This document shows, piece after piece, positions 34,323 to 43,230 of a stretch of DNA of 64,000 nt. This DNA is from Tigheibacillus halophilus. GTDB lineage: Bacteria; Bacillota; Bacilli; Bacillales; Amphibacillaceae. The notes beneath the pieces were generated by a model that ran no database searches, was not told the DNA's origin, and was given only the letters and a program-made list of their open reading frames with translations. The position numbers and the translations under genes were made by a program. The stretch spans positions 310,001 to 374,000 of the forward strand of contig NZ_JBHUIZ010000005.1 in NCBI RefSeq assembly GCF_042683165.1, written 5' to 3'. Within the stretch, counting starts at the first letter, position 1; the number at the start of each line of letters is the position of its first letter.

Positions 34323-34347
34323 TCATTTGTTAGGGGAAAACAAATGA
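34323..34347 (+). promoter_or_regulatory. Inverted repeat upstream of the aldehyde dehydrogenase gene
   Basis: TCATTTGTT (34323-34331) and AACAAATGA (34339-34347), perfect 9-bp arms separated by 7 bp, 40 bp before the start codon. Suitable as a dimeric regulator site; the regulator is unknown. Confidence 0.45.
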
Positions 34348-34386
34348 GTGTAAAGATCATCGAAACCTTTAAAAGGAGACATGAAT

Positions 34387-35811
34387 ATGCGTAACTATCT
34401 CAAGCATTATATAAACGGTGAATGGGTAGATTCCACCGGAAAAGACATGACTGAAGTATACAATCCAGCTACGGAGGAAGTGATTGGAAAAATTAGTTTG
34501 GGTACAGCAGAAGATTTGGATAAAGCAGTACAGGCAGCACGAGATGCATTTCCATCTTTTTCTCAAACTACGCGTGAAGAGCGAATTGACTTTCTGCAAA
34601 GAATCGCGGAAGAATATAAGCGTCGCAAGGAAGACATCGTAGAAACCATTACGGAAGAGCTTGGTTCCCCTAAGAAGAAATCAGAAGAAATCCATTTTCA
34701 AATGGGCTATGCCCACTTCACGCAAGCCGCAGAGGAGCTTAAAAAATTCCAATTTGTAGACGAGCGTGAGCGTTCCACTGTCATCAAAGAACCCATTGGG
34801 GTGAGTGGATTAATCACGCCATGGAATTTTCCTACCAACCAAACAACCACGAAAATTGCCAGCGCACTAGCGGCTGGCAGTACAATGGTATTAAAGCCTG
34901 CTGAACTGACCCCGTTTGCAGCAATGATATTGGCTGAGATATTTGATGAAGTCGGCTTGCCAAAAGGTGTGTTCAATCTGGTAAATGGAACAGGAGAGGA
35001 AATCGGAAATGGCATTAGCTCCCACCCGGATATCGACTTCGTGTCGTTCACTGGTTCTGTAGGCGTTGGCCAAAAAACAATGGAAAATGGCGCCAAAACA
35101 ATTAAAAAGGTAGCACTCGAGCTTGGCGGCAAGTCCCCGCTCATCGTGCTGGATGATGCGGATCCCGAATATGCGGCTAATACCGCCATCCATCATATCA
35201 TGATGAATACCGGACAAGTCTGCACCGCAGCTACAAGAATCATTGTCCCCGCTAATATGAAAGCAGATTTTGAAGAAGCGTTACAGCGAAATCTGCCGAA
35301 ATATAAAGTTGGCGACCCGCTGGATGAGGATGTGGTCACTGGCCCGCTTGTAGCAGAAAAAATATTCAACAGAGTGCAGGATTATATTCAAAAAGGGATC
35401 GACGAGGGAGCTACTCTATTTGCCGGCGGAACTGGTAAGCCTGACGGTCTGGAAAAGGGATATTTCGCAAAACCGACGATTTTCACCGATGTCGATAACC
35501 AAATGACAATCGCGCGTGAGGAAATTTTTGGTCCGGTCATGTCTGTAATTTATGCCAATTCACTGGATGAAGCGATGGAGATCGCGAACGATACGGACTA
35601 TGGTCTTGCCGGTTATGTGGTTGGCAAAGATAAAGAAACATTGGCAAAAGTGGCCAAAAGTATCCGGGCTGGAAGAATCACCATCAACAATGCAAAAGCG
35701 GATTATTCCGCACCGTTTGGCGGTTATAAGCGATCTGGTATCGGCCGCGAATGGGGAGACTTTGGTATCGAGGAATATCTGGAACCAAAAGCGATTCTTG
35801 GGATGGATTAG
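34387..35811 (+). CDS. NAD(P)-dependent aldehyde dehydrogenase
   Basis: 474 residues. ALDH superfamily: cofactor and anion site TPWNFPTNQ, TGSVGVGQ, catalytic Glu in LELGGKSPLIV, catalytic Cys in NTGQVCTAATR, and EEIFGPVMSV near the end. Start is ATG 34387, eight bases after GGAG; ATG 34381 is too near the site. The branch cannot be set from sequence alone; it resembles general stress or betaine-aldehyde-like Bacillus ALDHs. Its own operator-like inverted repeat and strong terminator show an independent transcription unit. Confidence 0.92.
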   Translation: MRNYLKHYINGEWVDSTGKDMTEVYNPATEEVIGKISLGTAEDLDKAVQAARDAFPSFSQTTREERIDFLQRIAEEYKRRKEDIVETITEELGSPKKKSEEIHFQMGYAHFTQAAEELKKFQFVDERERSTVIKEPIGVSGLITPWNFPTNQTTTKIASALAAGSTMVLKPAELTPFAAMILAEIFDEVGLPKGVFNLVNGTGEEIGNGISSHPDIDFVSFTGSVGVGQKTMENGAKTIKKVALELGGKSPLIVLDDADPEYAANTAIHHIMMNTGQVCTAATRIIVPANMKADFEEALQRNLPKYKVGDPLDEDVVTGPLVAEKIFNRVQDYIQKGIDEGATLFAGGTGKPDGLEKGYFAKPTIFTDVDNQMTIAREEIFGPVMSVIYANSLDEAMEIANDTDYGLAGYVVGKDKETLAKVAKSIRAGRITINNAKADYSAPFGGYKRSGIGREWGDFGIEEYLEPKAILGMD

Positions 35812-35842
35812 AGACTTAAAAATGGCGGATATGATTGCAGAT

Positions 35843-35884
35843 AAAAAGGTTGCTTTGCGCTAAATGCGCAAAGCAACCTTTTTA
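35843..35884 (+). terminator. Terminator after the aldehyde dehydrogenase gene
   Basis: A long perfect stem AAAAGGTTGCTTTGCGC / GCGCAAAGCAACCTTTT around a 5-nt loop with flanking A and T runs. Confidence 0.95.
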
Positions 35885-35973
35885 GGGTGGAAAGCGCAAT
35901 ATTTCCTTTCCGTCTGGCTAAAACGTTACAATAGAAGAAAGATAGGAAGTTTTTGGGGTAAAGGGGAAAGGAA

Positions 35974-36915
35974 ATGTTAAATGAAATAGCTAAAAACATT
36001 TATAAAATGGTCATCACCTTCCCAGGCGGCATGGGCGCAGTCAATGCTTACCTGGTGAAGGGAAAACAAGGTTATACAGTGGTCGATACTGGCATGTACT
36101 CCAATGAATCGATAGGAATTTGGAAACGTCTTCTCGACACTGGCATTTCCGTAGAAAAAGTTGTTTTGACGCACACTCATCAAGATCATATCGGACTTGC
36201 CAAATGGTTTCAGCAGGATTTCAGTGTGCCTGTGTTCGTTTCAGAGCCGGGAGTTGCAGAGATGCAGAAATATTGCGGCCAAAGCACGGTGAAAAAACTT
36301 ATCCGTTTGGTTGCACAACATGGTGGCCCTAGAGTTTCTCCTGAAATGGGTGAAGATTCATTCATTTATGACTTCCAGCCTGATGGAACGTTTCATAACA
36401 ACGAGCAAATCCAGTTAGGTGATGATTTATATGAAACCATCTGGACGCCGGGACACGCACCTGACCATTTTTGTTTCTATAATCGCCAAGAAAAGATCAT
36501 GCTGATCGGGGATCATATTTTAAAAAATATTTCACCGGTGATTGGCCTATGGTCAGGAGAAGAGGGGAATCCGCTGGCTGATTATCTGCCATCACTCGAT
36601 TTGATTGCTAACTTTCCATCGGATATAGTTTTACCCGGCCATGGCGAGCCAGTATATCATCTGGCTGAACGTTCCGCAAAACTGAAGGAAAGTCATTACA
36701 ACCGCTTGCAGGGAGTGATGGACATTGTAAGCCGCGAACCAAAGACGGCATATGAAGTATGCCGGGAGATGTATGGCACGATCGATATCATACTTCAGCT
36801 CAGTTCATTCATGGCGACCTTGACAAGGCTGTTGTACCTGGAAGCGGAAGGTAAAGTAGCAAGGAAGGTAGATAATGGGGTTGTGAGATTTGAAGTGACT
36901 GGACAGGGGGACTGA
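35974..36915 (+). CDS. MBL-fold metallo-hydrolase
   Basis: 313 residues. Metallo-beta-lactamase fold: GMGAVNAYLVKG, VVDTGMY, metal ligands HTHQDHIG (about residue 66-72), TPGHAPDHFCFY, GDHILKN and LPGHGEPV. A C-terminal helical winged region of about 70 residues (TAYEVCREMYG, FMATLTRLLYLEAEGKV) is as in beta-lactamase-like hydrolases of the YtnP/LACTB2-like group. Likely substrates are thioesters, lactones or phosphoesters; not determinable here. Start ATG with GGGGAAAGGAA. Confidence 0.88.
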   Translation: MLNEIAKNIYKMVITFPGGMGAVNAYLVKGKQGYTVVDTGMYSNESIGIWKRLLDTGISVEKVVLTHTHQDHIGLAKWFQQDFSVPVFVSEPGVAEMQKYCGQSTVKKLIRLVAQHGGPRVSPEMGEDSFIYDFQPDGTFHNNEQIQLGDDLYETIWTPGHAPDHFCFYNRQEKIMLIGDHILKNISPVIGLWSGEEGNPLADYLPSLDLIANFPSDIVLPGHGEPVYHLAERSAKLKESHYNRLQGVMDIVSREPKTAYEVCREMYGTIDIILQLSSFMATLTRLLYLEAEGKVARKVDNGVVRFEVTGQGD

Positions 36916-36940
36916 CCCTCTGGCTCAATTTTGTTATAAT
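36912..36940 (+). promoter_or_regulatory. Probable promoter of the DUF4145-like gene
   Basis: -35 CTGACC (36912-36917), a 17-bp spacer and -10 TATAAT (36935-36940), overlapping the stop of the MBL gene. Confidence 0.5.
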
Positions 36941-36982
36941 CATTCATATCACATTTTCAACTGAAAGCGCGAGGATACATCC

Positions 36983-38104
36983 ATGAACGAACAAACTTAT
37001 TTCTATGCATTTCTTGAACCATTTTCCAAAGAGCTTGCTTATGTGGCGCGAGAGTTGGAGAATAGTATATTCACGAGCCCAAGAACAATGCTGACACATG
37101 CACGTAATTTCACAGAAGCAATTGTTGAAAAAGTCATTTTGACCGAAAAGATATCTTTAAATAAACATACCACTTTCATGCAACAGCTGGGTATATTGGA
37201 TGAGCATGGCATTCTGCAATCAGAGGTCCGGGATGCCTTGCATGCAGTCAGGCTAAATGGAAATAGGGCGGCGCATGATGTGCGGCACTTTCGTTTTTCC
37301 GAAGCACTGTTTTCATGGGAAGCTTTGTATATCATTGTAAAGTGGTATATCGAGGTTTACGGGCCAATTAATATGAATGTCCCTGATTATAAGGACCCCC
37401 ACCCTAAACAACATGAATCATATGATATGGCAGAGCTTCAGGTACGTCTTGATAAGTTAGAACGGCTGCTGTCTGCTTCCATTGAAGATATGCAGTCGGA
37501 AGGTTCAGCGGAAACTGCAGCGGCTGTAGATTTGGAGCGTGTGCGAACAGGAGAAATAGAGCAGGAAAACCACACACCTGGTTTGACAACCATCCGGAAA
37601 ATTTCATATCAGGATGCGTACATAGAAATTCCCTATTTCTTACGGGATGCTTTCTTGCTGCCCCAGCGGTTTGCCAAATCCGAACGTTTTCTTGTCCGGC
37701 TAGGCGCAGAAGAACAGGCGCGGATCATAAGTGAACTCCCGGCGGATTTGGAAGGTTTGCACACCTATGTGAAACGGTATAATCCCTCCAATGATCAAAC
37801 TTTTTTTGCAGAATTGAAGATTTACGTAGAAGAAGAAAAAAGCCGCCGCCGCCTGCTTATGGAAAGGCCAGGTGAATTGTTTTTCTTCTATAAAGATGAT
37901 TATATCGTTGTTACAGAAAAACTGGCGAAAGTTTCCCTGGCCTCGGGGAAATTCAGTGGCATTCCCAGCCTTTTGCGGCAATTGAACGAAGACGGGATCC
38001 TCCAGGTCGGTCAGTTGCCACAGGAGTTGGTGATTTTGGCAAAGTACAAGAATGTCGGGATTGGAACGGTGGAGAAGCTGTTTGAACAGCTGAAAGAAAA
38101 GTAA
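36983..38104 (+). CDS. HEPN/DUF4145-like protein of unknown function
   Basis: 373 residues. The N-terminal 120 residues look like a DUF4145/HEPN-type helical domain: MLTHARNFTEAIVEKVI, then ALHAVRLNGNRAAHD, where the Arg-x4-His arrangement (RAAHD, preceded by RLNGN) is the conserved part. A predicted coiled or acidic linker follows (MAELQVRLDKLERLLSASIE). The C-terminal 170 residues contain an FFFYKDDYIVV stretch and a final helical GTVEKLFEQLKEK. The C-terminal part I do not recognise. HEPN domains occur in RNases and in proteins of defence loci; no partner toxin, methylase or helicase of a known system is adjacent. Start ATG with GAGG eight bases upstream. Confidence 0.6.
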   Translation: MNEQTYFYAFLEPFSKELAYVARELENSIFTSPRTMLTHARNFTEAIVEKVILTEKISLNKHTTFMQQLGILDEHGILQSEVRDALHAVRLNGNRAAHDVRHFRFSEALFSWEALYIIVKWYIEVYGPINMNVPDYKDPHPKQHESYDMAELQVRLDKLERLLSASIEDMQSEGSAETAAAVDLERVRTGEIEQENHTPGLTTIRKISYQDAYIEIPYFLRDAFLLPQRFAKSERFLVRLGAEEQARIISELPADLEGLHTYVKRYNPSNDQTFFAELKIYVEEEKSRRRLLMERPGELFFFYKDDYIVVTEKLAKVSLASGKFSGIPSLLRQLNEDGILQVGQLPQELVILAKYKNVGIGTVEKLFEQLKEK

Positions 38105-38164
38105 GACAAATAAAACTGTATTTTAGTTTTTATGAAGGATTACCCTTCTCTTACATTGGACAGT

Positions 38165-38193
38165 ACAAAACCCGCCGTTGTATCTGGCGGGTC
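38165..38193 (-). terminator. Terminator of the met operon
   Basis: On the minus strand ACCCGCC pairs with GGCGGGT, followed by TTTTG, just after the M20 amidohydrolase stop. Confidence 0.8.
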
Positions 38194-38201
38194 TCAAACT
38201 G

Positions 38202-39419
38202 CTATTCTGCTTGTTCTTTTTTAGCAACTTCTGCTTTAAAATCAGCTTGAATATTTGCCAAAAGTTCTTTATCCGTCAAAATCCGAAATCCTGATGCGGC
38301 TAATGCCTTCGCACCCCTGATTAGTGCTTCATCTCCTTCAGGTGATTTTGCAGCTTCCCGGAATTCCGCAGTATGGCCGATGAGATCATCTGGCCCGATT
38401 TTAATATGGGGATGCGCAGTCGGCACGGAGTAGCTGATATTGCCTGCATCTGTGGAACCTTTTCCCTGCTTGCCTTCAACTGTATTCTCGACTACAGTCT
38501 CGCCGACGCGCTCCAATTCTTCACGAAGGACATCATCCAATACTGTATTCAGGACGAAGTCACGCACTTCATTTTGAAAACGTTCGATTTTGACTGTTGT
38601 GCCTGTTGCCAACGACGCCCCTTTGGCGATGGCGCGAACTTTCTCAGCAACCTCTGTTGTTTTTTTCCAAGTCTCTGCCCGGATGTAGAAACGTGCAGCA
38701 GCGTATTCCGGAATAATATTAGGTGCATCACCGCCGTGTGTGATGATCCCATGTACACGGACATCTGATGGCAATTGCTGACGAAGGGCATTGATCCCGA
38801 CAAATAATTGAATGACGGCGTCCAGTGCATTGACTCCTTTTTCCGGTGCACCGGAAGCATGCGCAGGTTTGCCATAGAAATGGAAATCCAGCGGATCCAC
38901 AGCTAACGTTTCGCTTGTTAATGATGTTTTTCCGCTTGGGTGGATCATCAAGGCGATGTCCACATCTTTTAAAAACCCATGCCGTACAAAGCTGCCTTTT
39001 GCACTGCCGTTCGGACCGCCTTCTTCAGCGGGTGTTCCAAGAACGGCTACACGGCCGCCGACTTCAGGTAAAATTTCCGCGAGTGCAATGGCTGCTGCGA
39101 CACTTGTCGTGCCGATAATGTTATGACCGCAAGCATGGCCTAAACCGGGAAGTGCATCATATTCAGCCAGATAAGCGACAGTCGTTCCTGGCTTGCCACT
39201 GTCTTTTATAGCGAAGAAAGATGTTTCATGGCCTGCTACAGCTGTCTGTACATCGAACCCGGCATTTTTTAGCAGTGTCACATGTTTTTCGCTGGCATAA
39301 AATTCCTGGTTTCCAATTTCCGGGTGTTCGTGTATGTCGTGGCTGGTTTGAATATACAAATCACGGTTGTCTGTAATCGATTGATAAATAACATCTCTTG
39401 TTTCAGTTGTGATGGTCAT
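38202..39419 (-). CDS. M20 family N-acyl-amino-acid amidohydrolase
   Basis: 405 residues of the M20D type (carboxypeptidase G2-like, IAA-amino-acid hydrolase / aminoacylase group). Features: DIHEHPEIGNQEF, AEYDALPGLGHACGHNIIG (metal ligands), GTPAEEGGPNGSAKG, HGGDAPNIIPEYAAARFYIRA and a C-terminal NISYSVPTAHPHIKIG. It is the last gene of the SAM-I-controlled metNIQ transcript, 14 bp downstream of metQ. This suggests it releases methionine or another sulfur amino acid from an N-acyl derivative imported by the transporter. That role is inferred from the operon. Confidence 0.88.
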   Translation of the reverse strand: MTITTETRDVIYQSITDNRDLYIQTSHDIHEHPEIGNQEFYASEKHVTLLKNAGFDVQTAVAGHETSFFAIKDSGKPGTTVAYLAEYDALPGLGHACGHNIIGTTSVAAAIALAEILPEVGGRVAVLGTPAEEGGPNGSAKGSFVRHGFLKDVDIALMIHPSGKTSLTSETLAVDPLDFHFYGKPAHASGAPEKGVNALDAVIQLFVGINALRQQLPSDVRVHGIITHGGDAPNIIPEYAAARFYIRAETWKKTTEVAEKVRAIAKGASLATGTTVKIERFQNEVRDFVLNTVLDDVLREELERVGETVVENTVEGKQGKGSTDAGNISYSVPTAHPHIKIGPDDLIGHTAEFREAAKSPEGDEALIRGAKALAASGFRILTDKELLANIQADFKAEVAKKEQAE

Positions 39420-39433
39420 TATAATACGCCCCT

Positions 39434-40300
39434 TTATTTAACTAGTTTTTGAAATTCCTGGTCTAATTTGTCTTGCGGCACTACCTGCAGGATGGAACCG
39501 CCCTTTGTATCCTCTGTGATGGCTTTCTTCACATCATCTTCCTGGTACAGCTCCACAATGCGTTTATAAACCTTATTATTTTTATCTTCTTCGCGGGCTG
39601 CGATCAGATTCACATATGGAATGGAAGCATCATCCTTAGCTGACTCTTTGAATATAGGATCCTTCGCAGGTTCAAATCCAGCCTGACCGGCAATTCCGTT
39701 ATTGATCACCGCTGCAGCCACATCTTCCAGGGAACGTGGTGTCTGCTGGGCTACCATTGGTGTGATTTTCAAGTTTAATGGATTTTCAGCAATTTTATCC
39801 GGTCCATCAAACAACCCGAAATCAGTATCCAGTTTAATCAATTTCGCTGCCTCCAACAGCTTCAACGCACGTGCCTGATTGGTCGGATCGTCAGGAACAG
39901 CGATCTGATCACCTTTCTTCACGTCGGAAAGCTCTTTGATTTTTTTGGAATACAGACCAAGCGGTGCAAACTGAGTAGAGCCGATCGGTACGATGTCATT
40001 GCCGCTTTCTTTGTTATACTGTGCCAGGAAAACAAGCGTCTGAAATGCATTTAAATCGATATCCCCCTGTGCCAATGCGTTGTTTGGCAGGGTGTAATCT
40101 TCAAATTCTACCAGTTCAATGTCAATGCCTTCTTTTGCTGCTTTTTCTTTCAAAATTGGCCACTGGGCGCCATCGGATCCATTCACACCAATTTTTACTT
40201 TGGTGTTTTCTTTTGCACCGGCTTTGTCCTTGGAGTCATCGCAGGCAGCAAGTGCAGCTGCCAAAATGACGGCTAAAAAAAGTAAACTGAATTTTTTCAT
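39434..40300 (-). CDS. metQ: Methionine ABC transporter substrate-binding lipoprotein
   Basis: 288 residues. Lipoprotein signal with lipobox ALAAC and modified Cys20, then an NlpA-family domain: KIGVNGSDGAQWPILK, ELVEFEDYTLPNNALAQGDIDLNAFQT and the typical VVPQDKLDQEFQKLV end. Start is ATG 40300 with AGGAG; the longer frame has no site. It binds methionine outside the membrane and delivers it to MetI/MetN. Confidence 0.94.
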   Translation of the reverse strand: MKKFSLLFLAVILAAALAACDDSKDKAGAKENTKVKIGVNGSDGAQWPILKEKAAKEGIDIELVEFEDYTLPNNALAQGDIDLNAFQTLVFLAQYNKESGNDIVPIGSTQFAPLGLYSKKIKELSDVKKGDQIAVPDDPTNQARALKLLEAAKLIKLDTDFGLFDGPDKIAENPLNLKITPMVAQQTPRSLEDVAAAVINNGIAGQAGFEPAKDPIFKESAKDDASIPYVNLIAAREEDKNNKVYKRIVELYQEDDVKKAITEDTKGGSILQVVPQDKLDQEFQKLVK

Positions 40301-40347
40301 GTGAATTCTCCTCGTTAGTTTGTATTTTTCTATGTGTGTGACATGTG

Positions 40348-41010
40348 CTATCTTCTCATGAATTTTTTGGATAACGTGTTCCCAACCCACTGTGCCAGCT
40401 GGACGAGTACGATTAAAATGATGACTGTCACCAGCATGACACTACTGTCAAAACGTTGGTATCCATATGTCATGGCCAAGTGGCCGAGACCGCCGCCGCC
40501 AACCGTTCCTGCCACAGCAGAAAAGTCGATCAGGCTAACCGAAATGAAGGTCAGTCCCAATATAAGTGGACCTAATGCTTCAGGAATTAAGACGGTAAAA
40601 ATAATTTTTAGCGGGCTTGCTCCCATTGCCTGTGCAGCTTCGATCACGCCTGGGTCAATACTGACCAGATTGTTTTCAACTACCCGGGCTATGGAAAAGC
40701 TGGCAACGATCGTCATCGGAAAAATCGCTGCGGTTGTTCCGATAGTGGTACCGACCACTAACCTTGTCAACGGAGAAATGGCAACAAGGAAAATGATGAA
40801 TGGAATCGGCCGGATGATATTGATCAGTATGTTCAGCACCTGAAATACCCATTTATTTTCCAAGATGTTCTTTTCCCGTGTGACGAATAGCAGCAGGCCG
40901 ATTAAAATGCCGATGATCGATCCAAATAGTAGCGTGAAAATGACCATGGTGAGCGTTTCACCAGTAGATTCTGTCACCCGTGGCCAAAATGTTGTCCAAT
41001 CAACCTTCAA
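40348..41010 (-). CDS. metI: Methionine ABC transporter permease
   Basis: 220 residues, five membrane helices. ABC permease signature EAAQAMGASPLKIIFTVLIPEALGPLI in the cytoplasmic loop that contacts MetN. The start of MetI overlaps the 3' end of metN (11 bp overlap), so the two are translationally coupled. Confidence 0.95.
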   Translation of the reverse strand: MKVDWTTFWPRVTESTGETLTMVIFTLLFGSIIGILIGLLLFVTREKNILENKWVFQVLNILINIIRPIPFIIFLVAISPLTRLVVGTTIGTTAAIFPMTIVASFSIARVVENNLVSIDPGVIEAAQAMGASPLKIIFTVLIPEALGPLILGLTFISVSLIDFSAVAGTVGGGGLGHLAMTYGYQRFDSSVMLVTVIILIVLVQLAQWVGNTLSKKFMRR

Positions 41011-42025
41011 GATCAGTCACCTCCTCGATATCTACTAATTGTCTTAGTTCATTCAGTGCGTCATGAATGCGATCGGCATCCCCGGCAAATGAGATGAGCA
41101 GATTGCCGAAAAGCTTCTCCTGAAGCTCTTTGACTGAACCGTACACGATATTGAAATGAATGTAATGCTTTTGCGTCACTTGGGAAAGTACGGCATCGTT
41201 GGTAATACTGCCTTTGAAAAGAACCCTGTATAATTTCTTACCGCCTTTGGCCCTCCAGTCCTGCAAAATATGCGGTGACGGCAGATCCTGTTGGACGGAT
41301 TGTATAAAGCGTTGCGTCGTGCTGTGCTGCGGGTCAGTGAATACATCAAATACATCGCCGGTTTCAATTACCTGGCCGTTTTCCATGACGGCCACCCTGT
41401 GGCAGATGGATTGGATGACATACATCTCATGCGTGATCAGCAATATGGTAATACCGAATTCTTTATTCACCTTTTTCAGCAGCCGGAGAATTTCAGCAGT
41501 AGTCTCCGGGTCAAGTGCCGACGTTGCCTCATCACATATAAGCACGTCAGGTGATGTCGCAAGCGCTCTTGCAATGCCAACTCGCTGCTTTTGTCCCCCA
41601 GATAACTGGTCTGGATAATCCGTGGCCTTGTCAGAAAGACCGACGAAACGCAACAGCTCATTGACTCGCTCCTTTATTTTCGCTTTTGTCCAGCCAGCAA
41701 GCTTTAACGGATAGGCGATATTCCCCGCAACTGTCCTGGATTGGAAAAGATTGAAGTTCTGAAAAATCATCCCGATATTGCGTCGCCTCTGACGCAACTC
41801 TTTCGGTGTCAGCGTGCTGATATCCACTCCATGTATGGTAATAGTTCCCTTCGTCGGGCGCTCCAGCATATTGACCAGCCGCAGTAAGGTACTTTTACCT
41901 GCACCGCTGAAACCGATAACGCCAAATATTTCGCCTTCCTCGACTGTCAGCGTCACATCGCGGACTGCTTGGACTTCCCGTTTTTCCAGGCGGAATGTCT
42001 TGGAAACATTCTCGAATGCGATCAT
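41000..42025 (-). CDS. metN: Methionine ABC transporter ATP-binding protein
   Basis: 341 residues. Walker A GFSGAGKSTLLRL, signature LSGGQKQRVGIARAL, Walker B VLICDEATSALDPET. The C-terminal NIL domain (about 265-341), found in MetN proteins, binds methionine and inhibits uptake. First gene of the operon, preceded by a SAM-I riboswitch. Confidence 0.95.
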   Translation of the reverse strand: MIAFENVSKTFRLEKREVQAVRDVTLTVEEGEIFGVIGFSGAGKSTLLRLVNMLERPTKGTITIHGVDISTLTPKELRQRRRNIGMIFQNFNLFQSRTVAGNIAYPLKLAGWTKAKIKERVNELLRFVGLSDKATDYPDQLSGGQKQRVGIARALATSPDVLICDEATSALDPETTAEILRLLKKVNKEFGITILLITHEMYVIQSICHRVAVMENGQVIETGDVFDVFTDPQHSTTQRFIQSVQQDLPSPHILQDWRAKGGKKLYRVLFKGSITNDAVLSQVTQKHYIHFNIVYGSVKELQEKLFGNLLISFAGDADRIHDALNELRQLVDIEEVTDLEG

Positions 42026-42095
42026 ATGTATAAACCTCCTGATGTTTACTCCTCCTCACAAACAACGGGTGTCAGCAATCTGGCTTTCTGCAGAA

Positions 42096-42275
42096 AATAG
42101 AAGAGCCCCCTTTCCTTATCGTGACAGATAAGAAAAGGAGGCTCTTCAATTATGAAAAACAATCCGGTTCTCATCTTTCAAGCATGTATGCTTGTAGGAA
42201 TTGGCACAGTATTCAAATTGAACCTGTTGCCGAAACGTCATAGGGCCCATCCCTCGGTTTCTCTTGATAAGAAAT
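42096..42275 (-). promoter_or_regulatory. SAM-I (S-box) riboswitch of the metNIQ operon
   Basis: On the minus strand, from 42272 downwards: CTTATCAAGAGAAACCGAGGGATG-type start (42272-42250), then GGGCCC, CGTTTCGGCAACAG, a kink-turn region, TGTGCCAATTCCTAC, and the closing AGATGAGA (near 42171). Then comes a terminator pairing GAAGAGCCTCCTTT (from 42147) with AAAGGGGGCTCTTC (to 42100), followed by TATTTT. High SAM would cause termination before metN. Confidence 0.95.
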
Positions 42276-42314
42276 TGTGTTGCTATGTAGTTGTTGTTGT
42301 AAGAATTGAGATTA

Positions 42315-42343
42315 ATATTATCTCAATCCGCAGGAATTGTCAA
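42315..42343 (-). promoter_or_regulatory. Sigma-A promoter of the met operon
   Basis: Minus-strand -35 TTGACA (42338-42343), a 17-bp spacer and -10 TAATAT (42315-42320), about 45 bp upstream of the SAM-I aptamer. Confidence 0.85.
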
Positions 42344-42576
42344 ATACTTTTTAAAAAATATTGTTTTGCAAAAGCCAAAGCTGTGTTTGGAAGGTCAGGC
42401 AACTTTATGTCAGCTGCTTCGGTGTCCCCTCCATTGATATATTTTTCACTATAGGAATTTCTTTGCAGATACATATAGCCTGTGAGGGTGAAAATTCCAT
42501 AAACTAGAAGGGCCGTGTTAATATAGCATTAATACAGAGACTATAATTGATAGGGAGTGGGAAGGGTGTGAAGAAA

Positions 42577-43197
42577 ATGACTCAAAATATTTTTTGCATT
42601 GGCCGAAACTATGAAAAGCATATAAAAGAGCTGCACAATCAACGTTCAGATAAACCGGTTGTTTTTTCAAAACCGACACATGCCTTGGCTGCAGCAGATG
42701 GACAATCAATTGCATTGCCATCGGGCCAGGGGGCTGTTCATTATGAAACGGAATTGGTTATCAAGATGGGGAGAGATTTTGAACCAGAAATGCAAGTAGA
42801 TGATTTGGTCGATGAAATGGCAATAGGCTTGGATCTGACATTACGAGATGTCCAGCAGAAACTGAAGGAAAACGGGCATCCTTGGCTGCTTGCGAAAGGT
42901 TTTCCACAATCGGCTATCATCAGTGACTTTTTTTCGTTTCCAGGAGTGGAGCAGTGCAACGAAAAAACATTTTCTCTCCTGCTTAATGGGATAAAAGTGC
43001 AAGAGGGATGTATTCGTGACATGATTTTTGATTTGGATGAACAAATCCGCTATATTGCCAGCCATTTTGGGCTGAAAGCGGGAGACATCATTTTCACAGG
43101 TACACCGGCAGGGGTCGGTCCGCTAAGTGACGGTGACCAGTTGGTTTTCCTGTGGGATGACACAGAAGTCGGGTCATGTATTATCGTTTTGCGTTGA
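42577..43197 (+). CDS. Fumarylacetoacetate hydrolase (FAH) family protein
   Basis: 206 residues of the short FAH domain type (relatives: fumarylpyruvate hydrolase and oxaloacetate-tautomerase or decarboxylase enzymes). Features: FCIGRNYEKHIKEL, KPTHALAAADGQ, the metal-binding YETELVIKMG (Glu residues), LTLRDVQQKLKENGHPWLLAKGFP and the GDIIFTGTPAGVGPL end loop. Start is ATG 42577, with GAAGGG about ten bases upstream; longer in-frame starts at 42547 and 42568 are badly spaced. Single gene. Confidence 0.88.
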   Translation: MTQNIFCIGRNYEKHIKELHNQRSDKPVVFSKPTHALAAADGQSIALPSGQGAVHYETELVIKMGRDFEPEMQVDDLVDEMAIGLDLTLRDVQQKLKENGHPWLLAKGFPQSAIISDFFSFPGVEQCNEKTFSLLLNGIKVQEGCIRDMIFDLDEQIRYIASHFGLKAGDIIFTGTPAGVGPLSDGDQLVFLWDDTEVGSCIIVLR

Positions 43198-43199
43198 GG

Positions 43200-43230
43200 A
43201 AAGCCAAGGGGACAGCCCCCTGGCTTTTTA
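43200..43230. terminator. Bidirectional terminator between FAH gene and AGCS gene
   Basis: AAAGCCAAGGGG pairs with CCCCCTGGCTTT (one G-T or bulge) with a short loop and TTTT following, between convergent genes. Confidence 0.85.
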
